From assembly GCA_029216955.1 (NCBI GenBank), contig JANAVB010044017.1, positions 5,912,529-5,976,528 on the forward strand: a DNA stretch of 64,000 nt, read 5' to 3'. This document shows positions 36,452 to 47,381 of the stretch, piece after piece. The translations under genes were made by a program, and so were the position numbers. This DNA comes from Iris pallida (Eukaryota > Streptophyta > Magnoliopsida > Asparagales > Iridaceae). The notes beneath the pieces are model-generated. The model ran no database searches. It had not been told where the DNA came from and saw only the letters and a program-made list of their open reading frames with translations. Positions within the stretch are counted from its first letter, which is position 1. Every line of letters starts with the position of its first letter.

Positions 36452-36453
<2 letters not shown>
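35101..36453 (-). pseudogene. Older L1 LINE, ORF1 and 5' region
   Basis: ORF1 remnants: a DUF4283-like stretch (about 35990-35640) followed by a CCHC zinc knuckle, CTRCGSFGHVAWLC (CX2CX4HX4C), at about 35380-35430. The knuckle follows the domain as usual in plant L1 ORF1 and probably bound RNA. Many stops upstream. The 5' end meets a TA array at 36454. Confidence 0.8.

Positions 36454-36484
<31 letters not shown>
36454..36484. repeat. (TA)n at the 5' end of the older LINE
   Basis: A 31-bp TA array abuts the 5' limit of the older LINE. With the array at 27022-27069, it means this LINE has TA repeats on both sides. Confidence 0.9.
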
Positions 36485-36489
<5 letters not shown>

Positions 36490-36565
36490 AGGAGTTGTTA
36501 AGCCCACTACATAAGCCAGCCATGTCTGGCTGAGGCAAGCAACAAGCAGGGGAGAGTCAAGTAAT

Positions 36566-36757
36566 GACATCGAGGTGCCAAACCTTCGTGTCGATGTGAA
36601 CTCTTGGAAAAGATTAGCATGTTATATGTTATCCCTGAGTAACTTTTATCCCTAGAGTAACTTCTATCCGTTGAGCGACGACCCTTCCACTCGGTACTGT
36701 CTGATCACTAAGGCCGACTTCCGCCCTACTCGACGGGTGGGTCTTGCAGTCAAGCTC
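36566..36757 (-). rRNA. Plastid 23S rRNA fragment (nuclear insertion)
   Basis: The plus strand is the complement of a conserved domain of large-subunit rRNA, recognisable by CGAGGTGCCAAACC, TCGATGTGAACTCTTGG, AGAGTAACTTCTATCCGTTG, ATCACTAAGGCCGACTT and TCGACGGGTGGGTCTTGCAG. The last block reads like plastid rather than mitochondrial rRNA, from memory. Substitutions, plus a local duplication of about 20 bp (GAGTAACTTYTATCC occurs twice, near 36635-36670), show it is non-functional. Flanking plastid DNA is not recognisable. Confidence 0.8.
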
Positions 36758-38420
36758 GGCTAATCCTATGCATATTGTATGTACACTAGGTGACATATAG
36801 GAATATTTCATTAGTTTCTATAAACCATTTTAAAAAGGAATATTTCATTAGTTTCTATAGGACTAAAATAGCTTGACCGCTTTAACCCCGATAAACAACA
36901 TCAAATCATCTCCATAGAAACCTTCTCTCTTCTGAATGGGATCAGCTAGAAATCATGAGAAAACTACAAAGGAATTGGTAAAGTTTTATGACCTGATGCC
37001 AACCTGATGTCAATCATTTTGTATTAGGATGAGATAGATGCACTGAATTATGCTTATGATGAATTATGCATGTGATATTCATGATTAACATAGGATTTAC
37101 AAATTATAGAATATTAGCTTGTTTATGCTCTGATATAAAATAGACATGGCATCTACTTCATAAACGATTAAAGATAAAAATCCAGTTCACATTCCTCAAA
37201 ATATTATCCAATAGCGCCATGATTTATCAAATTCTACTAAGATATGAACTTCTACTCTCAGATTTATATCTTTGTTCAATAATATTTAAAATTTGATCAG
37301 TATTACATATTTTTTCAGTTTCCACTGTCTCAAGTTAGGTAATTTTCTTACTGCTTTCTCAACTGGCAATCCACTTTCTTCCATAAATCAAGAATCTAAT
37401 TATTGGTAACTGATTGCTTCTTTATAACATTAAAATTATTATACAAAATTAGAATAAATAGATGTTTCTTAAACAGCATACTTTGTTCCCAAAATAATGC
37501 TAGATCCTAACCATACATGAAAGGACATGGCATCTAACAATTAGTAATAAAACCATAAGCATGTAAGGTTCCTCAAATGATGCACATCAACTTTCTAAAA
37601 GTTAATGCAGGCAGCATTGACTAGAAAGTTAATATAGGTAGCAACCATGTTCTTCAATAGATTGTACATAGCAATACAATATATAATGCCCAGGTAAGAT
37701 GAACAAAAGAAAGGTACTCGCCTAACTATTATTTTGTCACCAGTGTTTTTAAGAAAAGGCTCTATTTGATATATTTGAAGTCAGAACAGCCTAAGCTACT
37801 AACTTACTAAGTCAATTCCAAATCATTAACATATAAACCATATAATACAAGCATGACCCTAGTATAATACTCTTCCAAAAAATACTAAATCATTAATGCA
37901 ACACACTGAATCACCAATAAAAATTTGTATCTTCAACTGAAACATATCATCATAAAGCTAAAACTCGATTAATATGTCCATCATTAGAAAATACCTTAAA
38001 TGTTTTACTAGCCTTAAATTTTCCGGAATAAGGCAACTCAAACAAAACCAACTGATATTTGGCACGCACCATCGAACTGCCTTCAACCAACCCAAACCAT
38101 CATAAGACAGTATGTAATCAACATATCATACAGAGGAAGTTGACATATCATAGCCTTATTCCTGAACATAATCATCATAATGCCCTGAATGAACCCAATC
38201 AATTTTCCCCAGATATACATTATACACAAATAGGCGAGCCCAAAACTTGGGATAAAAGGCTTTGTGTTGTTGTCGTATACATTAGACACAAATATCAAAA
38301 CTTGTTCTTCAAAGAATACATCATAAAAGGAGCAACCAATAGAACTCCTAAGGTTTCCTCTCATCTAATAACTAGGAAACTGAATCAACTAAAAGCATTG
38401 GCTTTATAAGGAGAGTACAA
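36758..38420. other. Non-coding stretch, diverged duplicate of 42290-43600
   Basis: Co-linear similar segments link it to 42290-43600: AGCATGTAAGGTTCCTCAAA near 37560 and 42645, AGAAAGTTAATAT near 37623 and 42888, TCTATTTGATATATTT near 37760 and 43042, and CACCTTCAACCAACC-like sequence near 38080 and 43390. It lacks the SINE present in the other copy. An RTE-like tail (CTTGGGATAAAAGGCTTTG) sits near 38246-38270. No gene. Confidence 0.55.
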
Positions 38421-39182
38421 TCATGAAGAACCAGTTCAAGTCGAGTCGAGTTTGTTTATTTATTAGTCTTGGTCATGATTTGTTTTAGTTGGATTTGGTT
38501 TGTTTTCATTTGATTAGTTTGAATTGAATTAGGAGTTAATCTTTTAGTTATTAGTTATTTCTTGGTGGGCAAGTACTCTTGCTATATAAACTGTTGTGCG
38601 GAGAATTTTTATAATTATAGAAAGAATAATTGAAATGTTCTATTCTATTTGGATCATGTTGAGATTGCCTAGCCTAAATAAATTGTTTTTCTCCTACTCT
38701 AATCTCTAATGTTGTATGCACATTAAACTCCATATTTTAGCCACTAAATAACATTGAAAACCCTCTTTTCCTTCGTCTTCCACCTCTAGACCCTCCAAAC
38801 CACACCCCATAATTCCCTCTTTCACTACTGCCCACAATCAAAAATCACCCCCAAAAAAAAAACTTAAAACCCAATCATCACCAACCTCCATACAAGTCAA
38901 GTTCTATATCATTGGACTTGATGCGAATGAATCGACGTCTTAGGAGCAAGATTTAGCCTTGATTGTGTGGATTAGTCTCTTTAATCCTTAGGTATAATTA
39001 TAATTACATGTTGTACTTAGTTGCAAAATCTTATGATTTCTAAGGTTATTTGTTGTGGTTTTACAGCTATCTCGATTCACAATTTTCTTTACATTGATAT
39101 CTATTGCATGTCTTGTATCTTAAGACTAAGATTGCATTAGTTTCGTACATCTAGAATCCATCTAGGTCTTGTCTTGTGTCAA
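38421..39182 (+). mobile_element. 5' LTR remnant, start uncertain
   Basis: A TATA-like CTATATAAAC (about 38580) and a terminal GTGTCA at 39182, followed 3 nt later by a tRNA-Met-type primer-binding site, mark the 3' part of a 5' LTR on the plus strand. The left boundary and the rest of the element were not found; similarity to known lineages was not determinable. Confidence 0.5.
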
Positions 39183-39185
39183 ATT

Positions 39186-39197
39186 GGTATCATAGCT
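39186..39197 (+). other. tRNA-Met-type primer-binding site
   Basis: TGGTATCATAGC differs by one base from the usual plant initiator-tRNA-Met complement TGGTATCAGAGC, and it directly follows an LTR-like ...TGTCA end. Confidence 0.6.
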
Positions 39198-41263
39198 TAT
39201 GATGCATTTTCATTATACTTAGTGGTATGACATATATGATGGTATATGATGAAACAAATTTTGCTCTAAAGAGTGATTATTTGTGACACGCTTTTGCTCT
39301 GAGACCGATGGTTCAACCTTGATTTGATAGATGGAACTTGATTAGAAAATTAGGTTTTAATCTTCGTTGTCAGTATCGTACGGTACATGATAGTATCTTA
39401 CTATACCGTACAACATATAACTAATATGGTTCATTGAACAATACTTGAGGGAATTTATCCAAGATACATTTCTTGTATCATACAATACTTTGTCTTGTAA
39501 CATACAATACGATATATAGTATATATCATCAAGCACAAAATTTTAGGTTTAACCTGAATTTAAACGGATTTGAGCTGAATTTTAAGTGGTTTATAAATTA
39601 TCGTTTTTATCCCTGATGCTACAACTCTAAAACTCGATCCAAATACACATATAGCCTTTTTAAACCACAACTTGCTTGTTTGATATCCTCTTTTGAATGA
39701 ACTTTTTGGATGAGTGTCTCCTTTTCAACGTTCTTCATCTACTTCTAACATCTCAAACGAAAACATCATCTTTCAACTCGACAACAGAATCTCAAAAACA
39801 AAAACATAGATAACCGAACTGCTCCAAAAGGACATTTGTAGATTTCTTAAACCCTCTCTATGTTTTGTTGAGTTTTTCTTGAGGCTTTTCCATCTATGTT
39901 TTCTAGGGTTTTAGTTATTTAAAAACTAGAATGTACAAAATATATTATGTTTATGTCAACACACCGACTATAAAGGGTCAAGTCATTATTGATGCAAATG
40001 ATGATATAGTTATAATAACATCACGTAATAGTAATGTTATACGTTTTGCTCTTAATTATTGACTTTGTGATGAACTTATCACCTATTACTTGACAATGCT
40101 CATTATTATTGCTCAATGTGTTAAATTTATCCATGTAGGAAGGGTATTTAATTTCCAATCAAAATTTACATGAAAAAAAGTCTTATGATACACGATAAGA
40201 TAATCAAGTAAATTATTGCATGATACGTTCTCGATCTGACAACCTAAATTTTAATATGGTGGTTGACATTTATTTCGTTTCAATGAGTTTAATATAATGT
40301 GTATTTGGCTCGTAGGAAATTAGGTTATGGTTGATGCCATAGGAGGAATAGGGTTGTTGTAGGGGAGGATTCAAGTCTAATGGAAGGGATTAAAGTGGTT
40401 GTTCTCTGTTGTTAATCTCGTAGGATACACGATATGTATCGTGCAATACGACACAAAGGGTATTCAATGCGGATCGTATAGGTATATCGGATGAGACTAA
40501 GAAAGTCATACAGTATGTTCGATAATAATATGCTTTTGTGTCCTTCCCAATATTGTACATTTTTCTATTTTGTTTGTCTATATACTGATCTTTCAGTCTT
40601 CTCCATTTTCTTGTTTTTTATCTTTTTCATTTTTGGTGTTTCTTTGAATATTTTTTTCTACTATGGACATTATGATGTTGAATAAATTTATGGATGTTAA
40701 GAACTTAAGACAATTGTCTAACTGTTCTTGTTTTAGTTTCACTTTTAGTTGTTTTGATAATGATTATCACTTAAAAACTTGATGAGACTTTGCTTAATGT
40801 CTTCAATTCCTCCTCATTATGTACTATATGATTTTCTAATCTGCTTGTTAATGGGAAATGTATCTTATGATACGATATACATGATACAATAATCAAGCAA
40901 AACAATACACAAAAAGTATACGATTTGACAACATAGGGGCTGTTTTGTAGGGGTGATAGCAACAAGGCAAGGGGCTTAATCAGGTCAGTTGCAGTAAGGT
41001 GAGGGGATTAGATCTGTGCTTGGGCGGCAGCAAAACAAGGAGATAGGTGGGACGGACTCCTACCAACAGCAACACAATGGGAATAAGGGGGCCCTGGTCG
41101 GGTTGCACCATGAAAGAGATGGAGGCAGGGCCCTATCTTGGCACTCCAGCAACAAAAGCGGAGATTGGATGGTTGATATCTTGGATAAGAAGATGAGCAA
41201 GCACTTTAGGGTTTTGGTCGCTCACCCTACACAGTCTCAAGTCTCAACTAATTAAAAAAGAAA
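39198..41263. other. Non-coding stretch with CGTATCGTAC-type repeats
   Basis: GTTGTCAGTATCGTACGG (about 39369) and the inverse-like GTATACGATTTGACAAC (about 40917-40933), with several ATACGATA units between, suggest a decayed DNA transposon. I could not confirm a TSD. No coding region. Confidence 0.4.
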
Positions 41264-41979
41264 GAGAAATTTTGACTTACCCTCCACTTGATTTACCATA
41301 TTTCAGGGTGCACCCCACAGTTTTGCAAAAATGTACAACACCCCCCACTTTGGACGGAATCTGTCAGAAATTGATGGTCAACATCTTTGACAAAAAAAAA
41401 TTGACCAAAACTCCCCTCTCATTGTCTTCTTCTTCTTTCCTCTCACCCTCCCACCCCCCATCCCCCCCCCCCCCCCGCGCAGGCAGGATGCCACCACCGC
41501 CCCCACTCCCCTCCCCCCCTGCTTGCCGCCACTGCCGCTGCTTGCGCCGCCGCCGTCGTTCACGGCCACCGCCCCCGCTCTTCTCGCCGTGCTTGCCGCT
41601 GCCGCCACGGCTGCTCGCCGTTGTTTGCTGTCGCAGCTGTTGTTGTTGTTGTTGCTGCTGCAGGGGGCGGTAGCAGGGGGGTAGCAGGGATGGGGGAGGA
41701 GAAGCGAGTGGCGAGGAGGAGGGCGGTGGCAGGGAGGGGGGGAGCGGAGGCGGTGGCGGGGAGCACCAGCGGCCTGCCCGCGGGGCCGGGGTGGGATGGG
41801 GAGGGGATGGGGTGGGGGGGAGGGGGGAGAGGAAAGAGGAAGAAGACAAGGACATTTTGGTCCAAAAAAATATTTCTGACGGATTCCGTCCAAAGTGGGA
41901 GGTGCTGTACATTTTTGCAAAACTGTGGGGTGCACCCTGAAATACGGTAAATCAAGTAGGGGGTAAGTCAAAATTTCTC
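41264..41979. mobile_element. Mutator-like element with GC-rich core
   Basis: Long inverted repeats start GAGAAATTTTGACTTACCC at both ends and stay alignable for over 100 bp (GGGTGCACCCCACAGTTTTG on both arms). Flanking 9-mers AAAAAGAAA and AAAAAAAAA agree at 8 of 9, but they are low complexity. The core (about 41450-41830) is very GC-rich and partly symmetrical, with a GTT/CTG run near 41640. The proline- and arginine-rich frames in it are compositional. It resembles the element at 17399-18311 in build, but I recognise no captured gene. Confidence 0.75.
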
Positions 41980-42685
41980 AAAAAAAAATTATGCATACAA
42001 CCTTTTTATGTTTATATAGCCATCATACTTGGCCATCAACCAACCAAAAGATAGTTCTGATCCAAATCAAACTAATCATATAGAAACAAACCTAATCATG
42101 ACTTAGTCTACAGATAAACGAACTCGGCTTGAGCTAGTCTGATCAAGATTGGTTTTTATGAAGTACCAAAAGTGAGCATGGCGTATAAAGGACCAACGTA
42201 TAGAACCCCTAAAACAGGCTGGAGCATACATAACCGTTCTTTCAGTCATTCTTCCATTCATGTTCCGGAAGAGTCACAGATCCTACCATCTTACACTAAA
42301 TAAATAGTCTGTCTTACAAGCGAATATCCAGAAAAAATGATGAAATTATGTCCATCGGATTCAAATCTACACGAAGAAATAAAGAAGCAAATGCAATTGC
42401 CGAAAATACTAGGTTCTCTGAAGGAACAAAAATAGAGGTAAGATTTCTCAACTAATGGGTACATCAATTTAACATTTTATTTTGACCTATTATAAAGATA
42501 TCTTATCATAACTCAAGTATCCGATTTTGGTAGTCAATTCCTTGATAACATTTTACAAATTATATAGTAACAAGCAGATGTTCTTAGAATAGCACACCTA
42601 GTTCCCAAAAATGATTTATCCTACCAAATACACACCTAGGGGCATAAGCATGTAAGGTTCCTCAAATTATGCATATCAACTTTCA
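41980..42685. other. Non-coding stretch
   Basis: No gene. The right part (from about 42290) belongs to the diverged duplication shared with 36900-38420. Confidence 0.5.
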
Positions 42686-42708
42686 AAAAGTTAATATCAG
42701 CACAACAA

Positions 42709-42862
42709 AGGGGGTTAGTCCAGTGGTAGCACTGGTAACGGAAGGGTGGTCAGGGCGTGGGTTTGAATTCCAACCTGAACAAAAATTTAATTAAATGGGA
42801 GGGTCATGGTGCTAATAACCCAGGACAGGGACAGTCATTAATGATCGGCCTTGTATATTAAA
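42709..42862 (+). mobile_element. tRNA-derived SINE
   Basis: The head contains pol III promoter boxes: A box TTAGTCCAGTGG (about 42714) and B box GGTTTGAATTCC (about 42762). The body is about 150 bp and ends in a short A-run. It is flanked by a near-perfect target duplication, AAAAAGTTAATATCAGCA on the left (from about 42685) and AAAAAGTTACTATCGGCA on the right (about 42862-42879). A functional tRNA is ruled out by the lack of a cloverleaf. Confidence 0.85.
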
Positions 42863-42879
42863 AAAAGTTACTATCGGCA

Positions 42880-44022
42880 ACATCAATTAGAAAGTTAATA
42901 TGGCAGCATCCATGTTTTTCAATAGAAAGCAGATAGTAAGAAAAAACATACAATGCAGATAGCCATAAAAGAAAGGAAATCCTTTTAACTATTCTTTTGT
43001 CGCCCGTGTTTTTCAAAAGCCTACAAAGAAAGTGAAAAGTCTCTATTTGATATATTTACAGTCAGAACAACCTAATTAACTCCCTTGTTTCTAAACAATC
43101 AACATATAACCATACAATACAAGCCAAATCTCTGTCTACACCTACCAAACAAAATCTCTGTCTACACCTACCAAACAAAGTCAAATCCTTAAGCAAAACA
43201 CTGAATCGTCAACAAAATTTGTACCTTCAATTGATGCAAATCATCATAAAGTTACTAAAATATTTGATTTTTAAAAACTAATATGATTGTGTCCGTCGTC
43301 AGAAAATATCTTACATGGAACTACTAGCTTAGCGTTGCCCAAATAAAACAACACAAACATAACTGACTTTTAGACTACCATCAAGGATCACACCTTCAAC
43401 CAACCTAAGCCGTTCATGAAAACAGGAAAAGGCTGGCAAAACTTAACCTTATTCACAACTTAGTCATCCTAATGCCCTGAACAAAGAAAACAATTTATTC
43501 CCACAAATGTCAAAACTTTCCTCCAAAAGAATAAACCATACCAGGAGCAACCAATAAATTTGCTAACATTTCCACGTATTGGTTAACAAGACGCTGAGGC
43601 TTAGTTTGGATTATATTTGGAGATGGGCAAAACGACCATTCCGGAATGTCCATCGGGCTATTGTTCTGGAAATGCACATTTGATCCCTAAATGAATGACA
43701 TATTTGACCAAATGCCCATCCAAAAAGGAAGTCATTTGGCTCCCCCATTGCATTTGGGACCAGAGTCCTGGATGAAACTTAACTGCAATCCAATCTAGCC
43801 CTATATCAACTTAACAGAACACAGCCCAATACAGACGCGGCACCAATTTTGGATGTCAGTGTATTTTAGGGCATCAGCGGCGTGTCCAATATGTGTCCGA
43901 CATGGCACAGACATGGCAACAATTGTGTAACTGTCCCGGCATCATAGCCTAGGCCTAAAAAATAAGTCAAACCTCAAGTTTTTCCCGAGATAAACATACA
44001 ATTACAGCCAAGGATCAAAACT
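42880..44022. other. Non-coding stretch, 3' side of stress-protein gene
   Basis: Part of this could be intron or 3' UTR of the gene at 44067-44796, whose last exon must lie here if the donor at 44066 is used. I cannot place that exon. The part up to 43600 belongs to the diverged duplication. Confidence 0.4.
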
Positions 44023-44066
44023 TTATTCATGAACCCACAATGCAAAACCATGATCAAAGACCGTAC

Positions 44067-44796
44067 CTTTCTTCTGCTTATCGTCGGCATTGTGGAACTC
44101 CGCATCCATCTCCTTCACTGCAGCGGCGAGGGCATTCTCCGTTCCGTCCTCCGCTGGGTTCCCCTCGTCCGGATACCTAACGACGACGACAGGGCAGACG
44201 CAGTGATGGACGCAGTAATCGCTGACGCTCCCAAGCCGGCCCTTGCTGCTCCTCCTGGACGCGCCGAAGCCCCTGCTCCCCATGATGACGGCGCTGAGCC
44301 CGAGCCTCTCGACCTCGAGGCAGAGCCTCTCCTTCATGTCATGGTCCTTGACGATGTGGATCTTGAATGGGATCTGGGCGTCGACCAGCGGCTGGGCGAG
44401 GTCCTGGGACTTGGTGGAGGTGAAGGCGTCGAAGTCGTCCTCGAGCTTCTGCTTGGAATGCTCGTCGGTGCCGGCATCGGCGGAGGGGGCGTCGGAGGAA
44501 GGGGGGTTCTCGGAGAGGGAGAGGTCGATGGAGCCCCAGTCGGCGCCGTAGAGGACGGAGGTGGGGCGGACGTGGAGGAGGATGACGGCGTCACCCGGGC
44601 GGAGGTAGTTATGGACGGCCCACTTGACGGCGTGGGCGGACTCGTCGGAGAGGTCGACGGCTATGGCGATGCGGCGGTGGGAGGAGGCGGAGGAGTTGGC
44701 GGCGGAGGAGAAGAAGAAGTTGGTGGCGGCCCTCGCCGGGGATTGGGGGGTCCTCGGGGTCCTGGGGCTCGGGTTAGGGTTTGGGGAGTCCTGCAT
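44067..44796 (-). CDS. Universal stress protein, PHOS32/PHOS34-like (main exon)
   Basis: This encodes a plant universal stress protein of the PHOS32/34 type, a small cytosolic ATP-binding-type USP domain protein linked in related plants to stress and elicitor-triggered phosphorylation. Start chosen at 44796 (MQDSPNPNPSP). A serine/proline-rich N-terminus (about 40 residues) precedes the USP fold: RRIAIAVDLSDESAHAVKWA (first strand and helix), YLRPGDAVILLHVRPTSVLY, VKDHDMKERLCLEVERL, then the nucleotide-binding loop SAVIMGSRGFGASRRSSKGR with GSVSDYCVHHCVCPVVVVR. The GX2GX9G(S/T)-type pattern fits ATP-binding members. The frame opens upstream to 44892, but those residues do not look like the family. 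A donor AAAG|GTACGG at 44067/44066 implies a further short exon; reading through adds GTVFDHGFALWVHE, which looks intronic. GC-rich throughout. Confidence 0.88.
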
Positions 44797-45003
44797 GATG
44801 GAGGATGGAGCTAGGGTTAGGGTTTGATCGGAGATTTGGAGGAAGAGAGTCCTTTTTTTCTTCGAGTTTGGGGGAGAGGACCGATGCTGCAAAGAGGAAG
44901 ATGTTGAGAGACAATTATGGAAATGACCTTGTATTTTCAGTATTTGCGTATGAGGACATAGTTCTTTTCAGCATATATTTATCAATACTAGTCAATATCT
45001 ATA

Positions 45004-47372
45004 GGGTAAAGTGCATTTAAACCCTCCTTAGAGTTGTCTCGTTTGCAAAATAAGACATTTTAGAAAACTTAAGCAGTTTGCACCTCCCGCAAAATCGTTT
45101 TTGCTCGGAATGCCCCTTTCGGTCAAAATGACGTTAGAACTAGCCGTTATAGCCCATATTTTGGATTAAAAAAATGTGCACTTTCCAAAATACCCCTAAT
45201 GCTTACATTGTGGCTGCTGCTCTCTTTCATTCTCTATATATAAGAATGTTTGTTTGAAACATAAAACCTAAACTTTATATTTTCTATTTTTTGACCGGTT
45301 GGTTGGAAGGAAAAATAATATTTAATTTTTTTTATATTCCTTTTTTTTTACTTATTTGCTCTCATTTAATGTATTGAAGCTTTTTCTTACCAACAGATCT
45401 CAAATCCAACTGCAAATTTTTTTTATATTCCTTTTTTTTTACTTATTTGCTCTCATTTAATGTTTGAAGCTTTTTTTACTTATTCCTTTTTTTTTCTCAA
45501 GACGTCCAAATAGAAATTATGGAAGCCTATTCCTAGATAATCGACAAAGGCGGTGGCAGCCACTGAACCCGGACCATGCTTCGACATACAAGTTTTGCAA
45601 TTTATTTTTGGATTTTTGACACGTTTAGTAATATTTAAGTTATTTGTTTAAGTAATACATGTGATGAAAATAAATTTGTACCAAGATTTACAATTTCAGT
45701 TAGAATTAATAAATAAATAATTACGATAATAGTCATGACTAATAAATTATTAAGTAAGACTATAATGATGATTATAATGATGATTACTAAATTATTAATT
45801 AAAATTATTATAATATATAAATTATTAACTATAATTATAATTATGATTAAATTATTATTAATTAATATTATAATAAAATTGTAATTAATAAATTATTAAC
45901 TAAGATTATAATTATTAATTAAGATTATAATTATTATAAAATATTAAATAATATAATATTAGTTACAGTTATCTAGCTCCAAATACGGTTTAAAAAACAT
46001 GCCCTAAGTTAAATGGCTGGATAGTTCAGGACTAACCGGACATTTGTTAAAAGATTTTTTTTTTTTCCAGAAAAAATTTAAGATGAAAACCTACTATTTA
46101 GATTATAAACATTTATTTTCGAAAATTACGTCAAGCATGAGAATTCTATCTTTTTAAGAACGGGAGGTTATTTTAATAATCTTTTTAATATTTTGTTTTT
46201 TGTTTCCATTTTTTTAGTTCTTATTTCATATTTTTTTTTCATCTTTTTAATAATCTTTTCTAGTTTTTTAAGAGTGACTTTTATTTTCAAATTTGTATAG
46301 TTTTTATTTTTGTCTTTTTTCATTGTTTAAGATTTATCCTCATTTTTTGGTTTTTTGGAATATTTTGTCTATTTTTTATTTTTTCCATATTTTAATAGTA
46401 TTTTTTTGTTTTTTATTTGGTATTTTTTTTCCAGTTTTTCATCATTTCTATTTTTTAAGAATTGATTTTTTTTGTATTTATCAGTTTTGTTTTTCCCAAA
46501 AATATTTATATATTTGTTAAATAAAAAATAATTTATGACAAAATAATTTTAAATAATATGTATCCACTTTTTTGACGGAACTAACCGTTTTTAACAAGTT
46601 AATATTAATTAAAATAATTTTAATAAATAATTTTACTAGCAAAGACCATTTTCCCTTTGTTAATATTTATCCACTTTTTAACAAGTATTTTTGTGTAACC
46701 GTTTTTAACAAAATAATTTTAGAACTAACCGTTTTTAACAAGTTAATATTAGATAGCCCAGGGTAAAATGGTCAACACAACCCCATTTTAACACCCGTTA
46801 ACAGAAAAGTTAGCTTAGGGGGTGATTTGAGCATTTTTGTAACCTTTTGGATTTTTCAAATCAGAAAGTCTTTAATTGCGTTTTCGTAACATCTAAGAGC
46901 ATCTCCAACCCTATTGTCTTGTTAAGTGTTGTGAGTCTTAGGTGGCTCCTATGTGGCATGAGCCACAAGACAATGTCTTGTTTATGTGGCAAAATTATAT
47001 CTCAAAAGACAATGAGATAGAAAAAGTCTCTCCAATGCAAAAAGTATTAAGAAGACAATAAAAATTATTTTTTCCAACTTCCAAGACAACTTTTAAGACA
47101 ACTACTCATCTTCTTCTTTTTTTCTAATATTTTTTATTCATAATTGATGACATGGAAGAGAAGACATTGTCAAGTGCATTGTCTAGAACAAGACAATCAA
47201 CTTCACAATGTCTTCTTTAATTTTTGCCACATAAGCTTCACAATTGACTTGACAATTGCATTGGAGAAGAACTTTTGAATAAAATTTTGTCATTCCTATG
47301 TGGCATTAACTTTTTTCCAAAGTCACAATAGGGTTAGAGATGCTCTAAGGAGGGTTTAAATGCACTTTACCC
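45004..47372. mobile_element. Mutator-type element upstream of stress-protein gene
   Basis: The ends are GGGTAAAGTGCATTTAAACC and its inverse, with a perfect 9-bp TSD ATATCTATA (44995-45003 and 47373-47381). The inverted repeats continue for over 100 bp with more divergence. The right repeat is itself split by a nested MITE (46897-47345). The 1.6-kb interior is AT-rich and T-run-rich, without transposase. It begins about 208 bp upstream of the stress-protein ATG. Confidence 0.9.
46897..47345. mobile_element. Tourist/Harbinger-like MITE nested in Mutator element
   Basis: The ends GAGCATCTCCAACCCTATTG and, inverted, GAGCATCTCTAACCCTATTG are flanked by TAA on both sides (46894-46896 and 47346-47348). 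A TAA duplication is the usual PIF/Harbinger target. The 449-bp body has GACAATG/CTTGTC repeats and no ORF. Confidence 0.9.
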
Positions 47373-47381
47373 ATATCTATA

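Noticed and set aside
41272..41971. Proline/serine-rich frames of 100-200 codons on both strands
   Set aside because: They overlap in several frames across an inverted-repeat element with a low-complexity core and have no domain.
42709..42790. A tRNA gene
   Set aside because: Only the pol III A and B boxes are tRNA-like. There is no cloverleaf, and target duplications flank it, so it is a SINE.
44029..44814. Plus-strand frame of 261 codons
   Set aside because: It is the antisense shadow of the GC-rich stress-protein exon; the minus strand has the conserved USP motifs.
44797..44892. N-terminal extension of the stress protein to 44892
   Set aside because: The 32 extra residues look like a 5' leader, and the Ser/Pro-rich start at 44796 fits the family.
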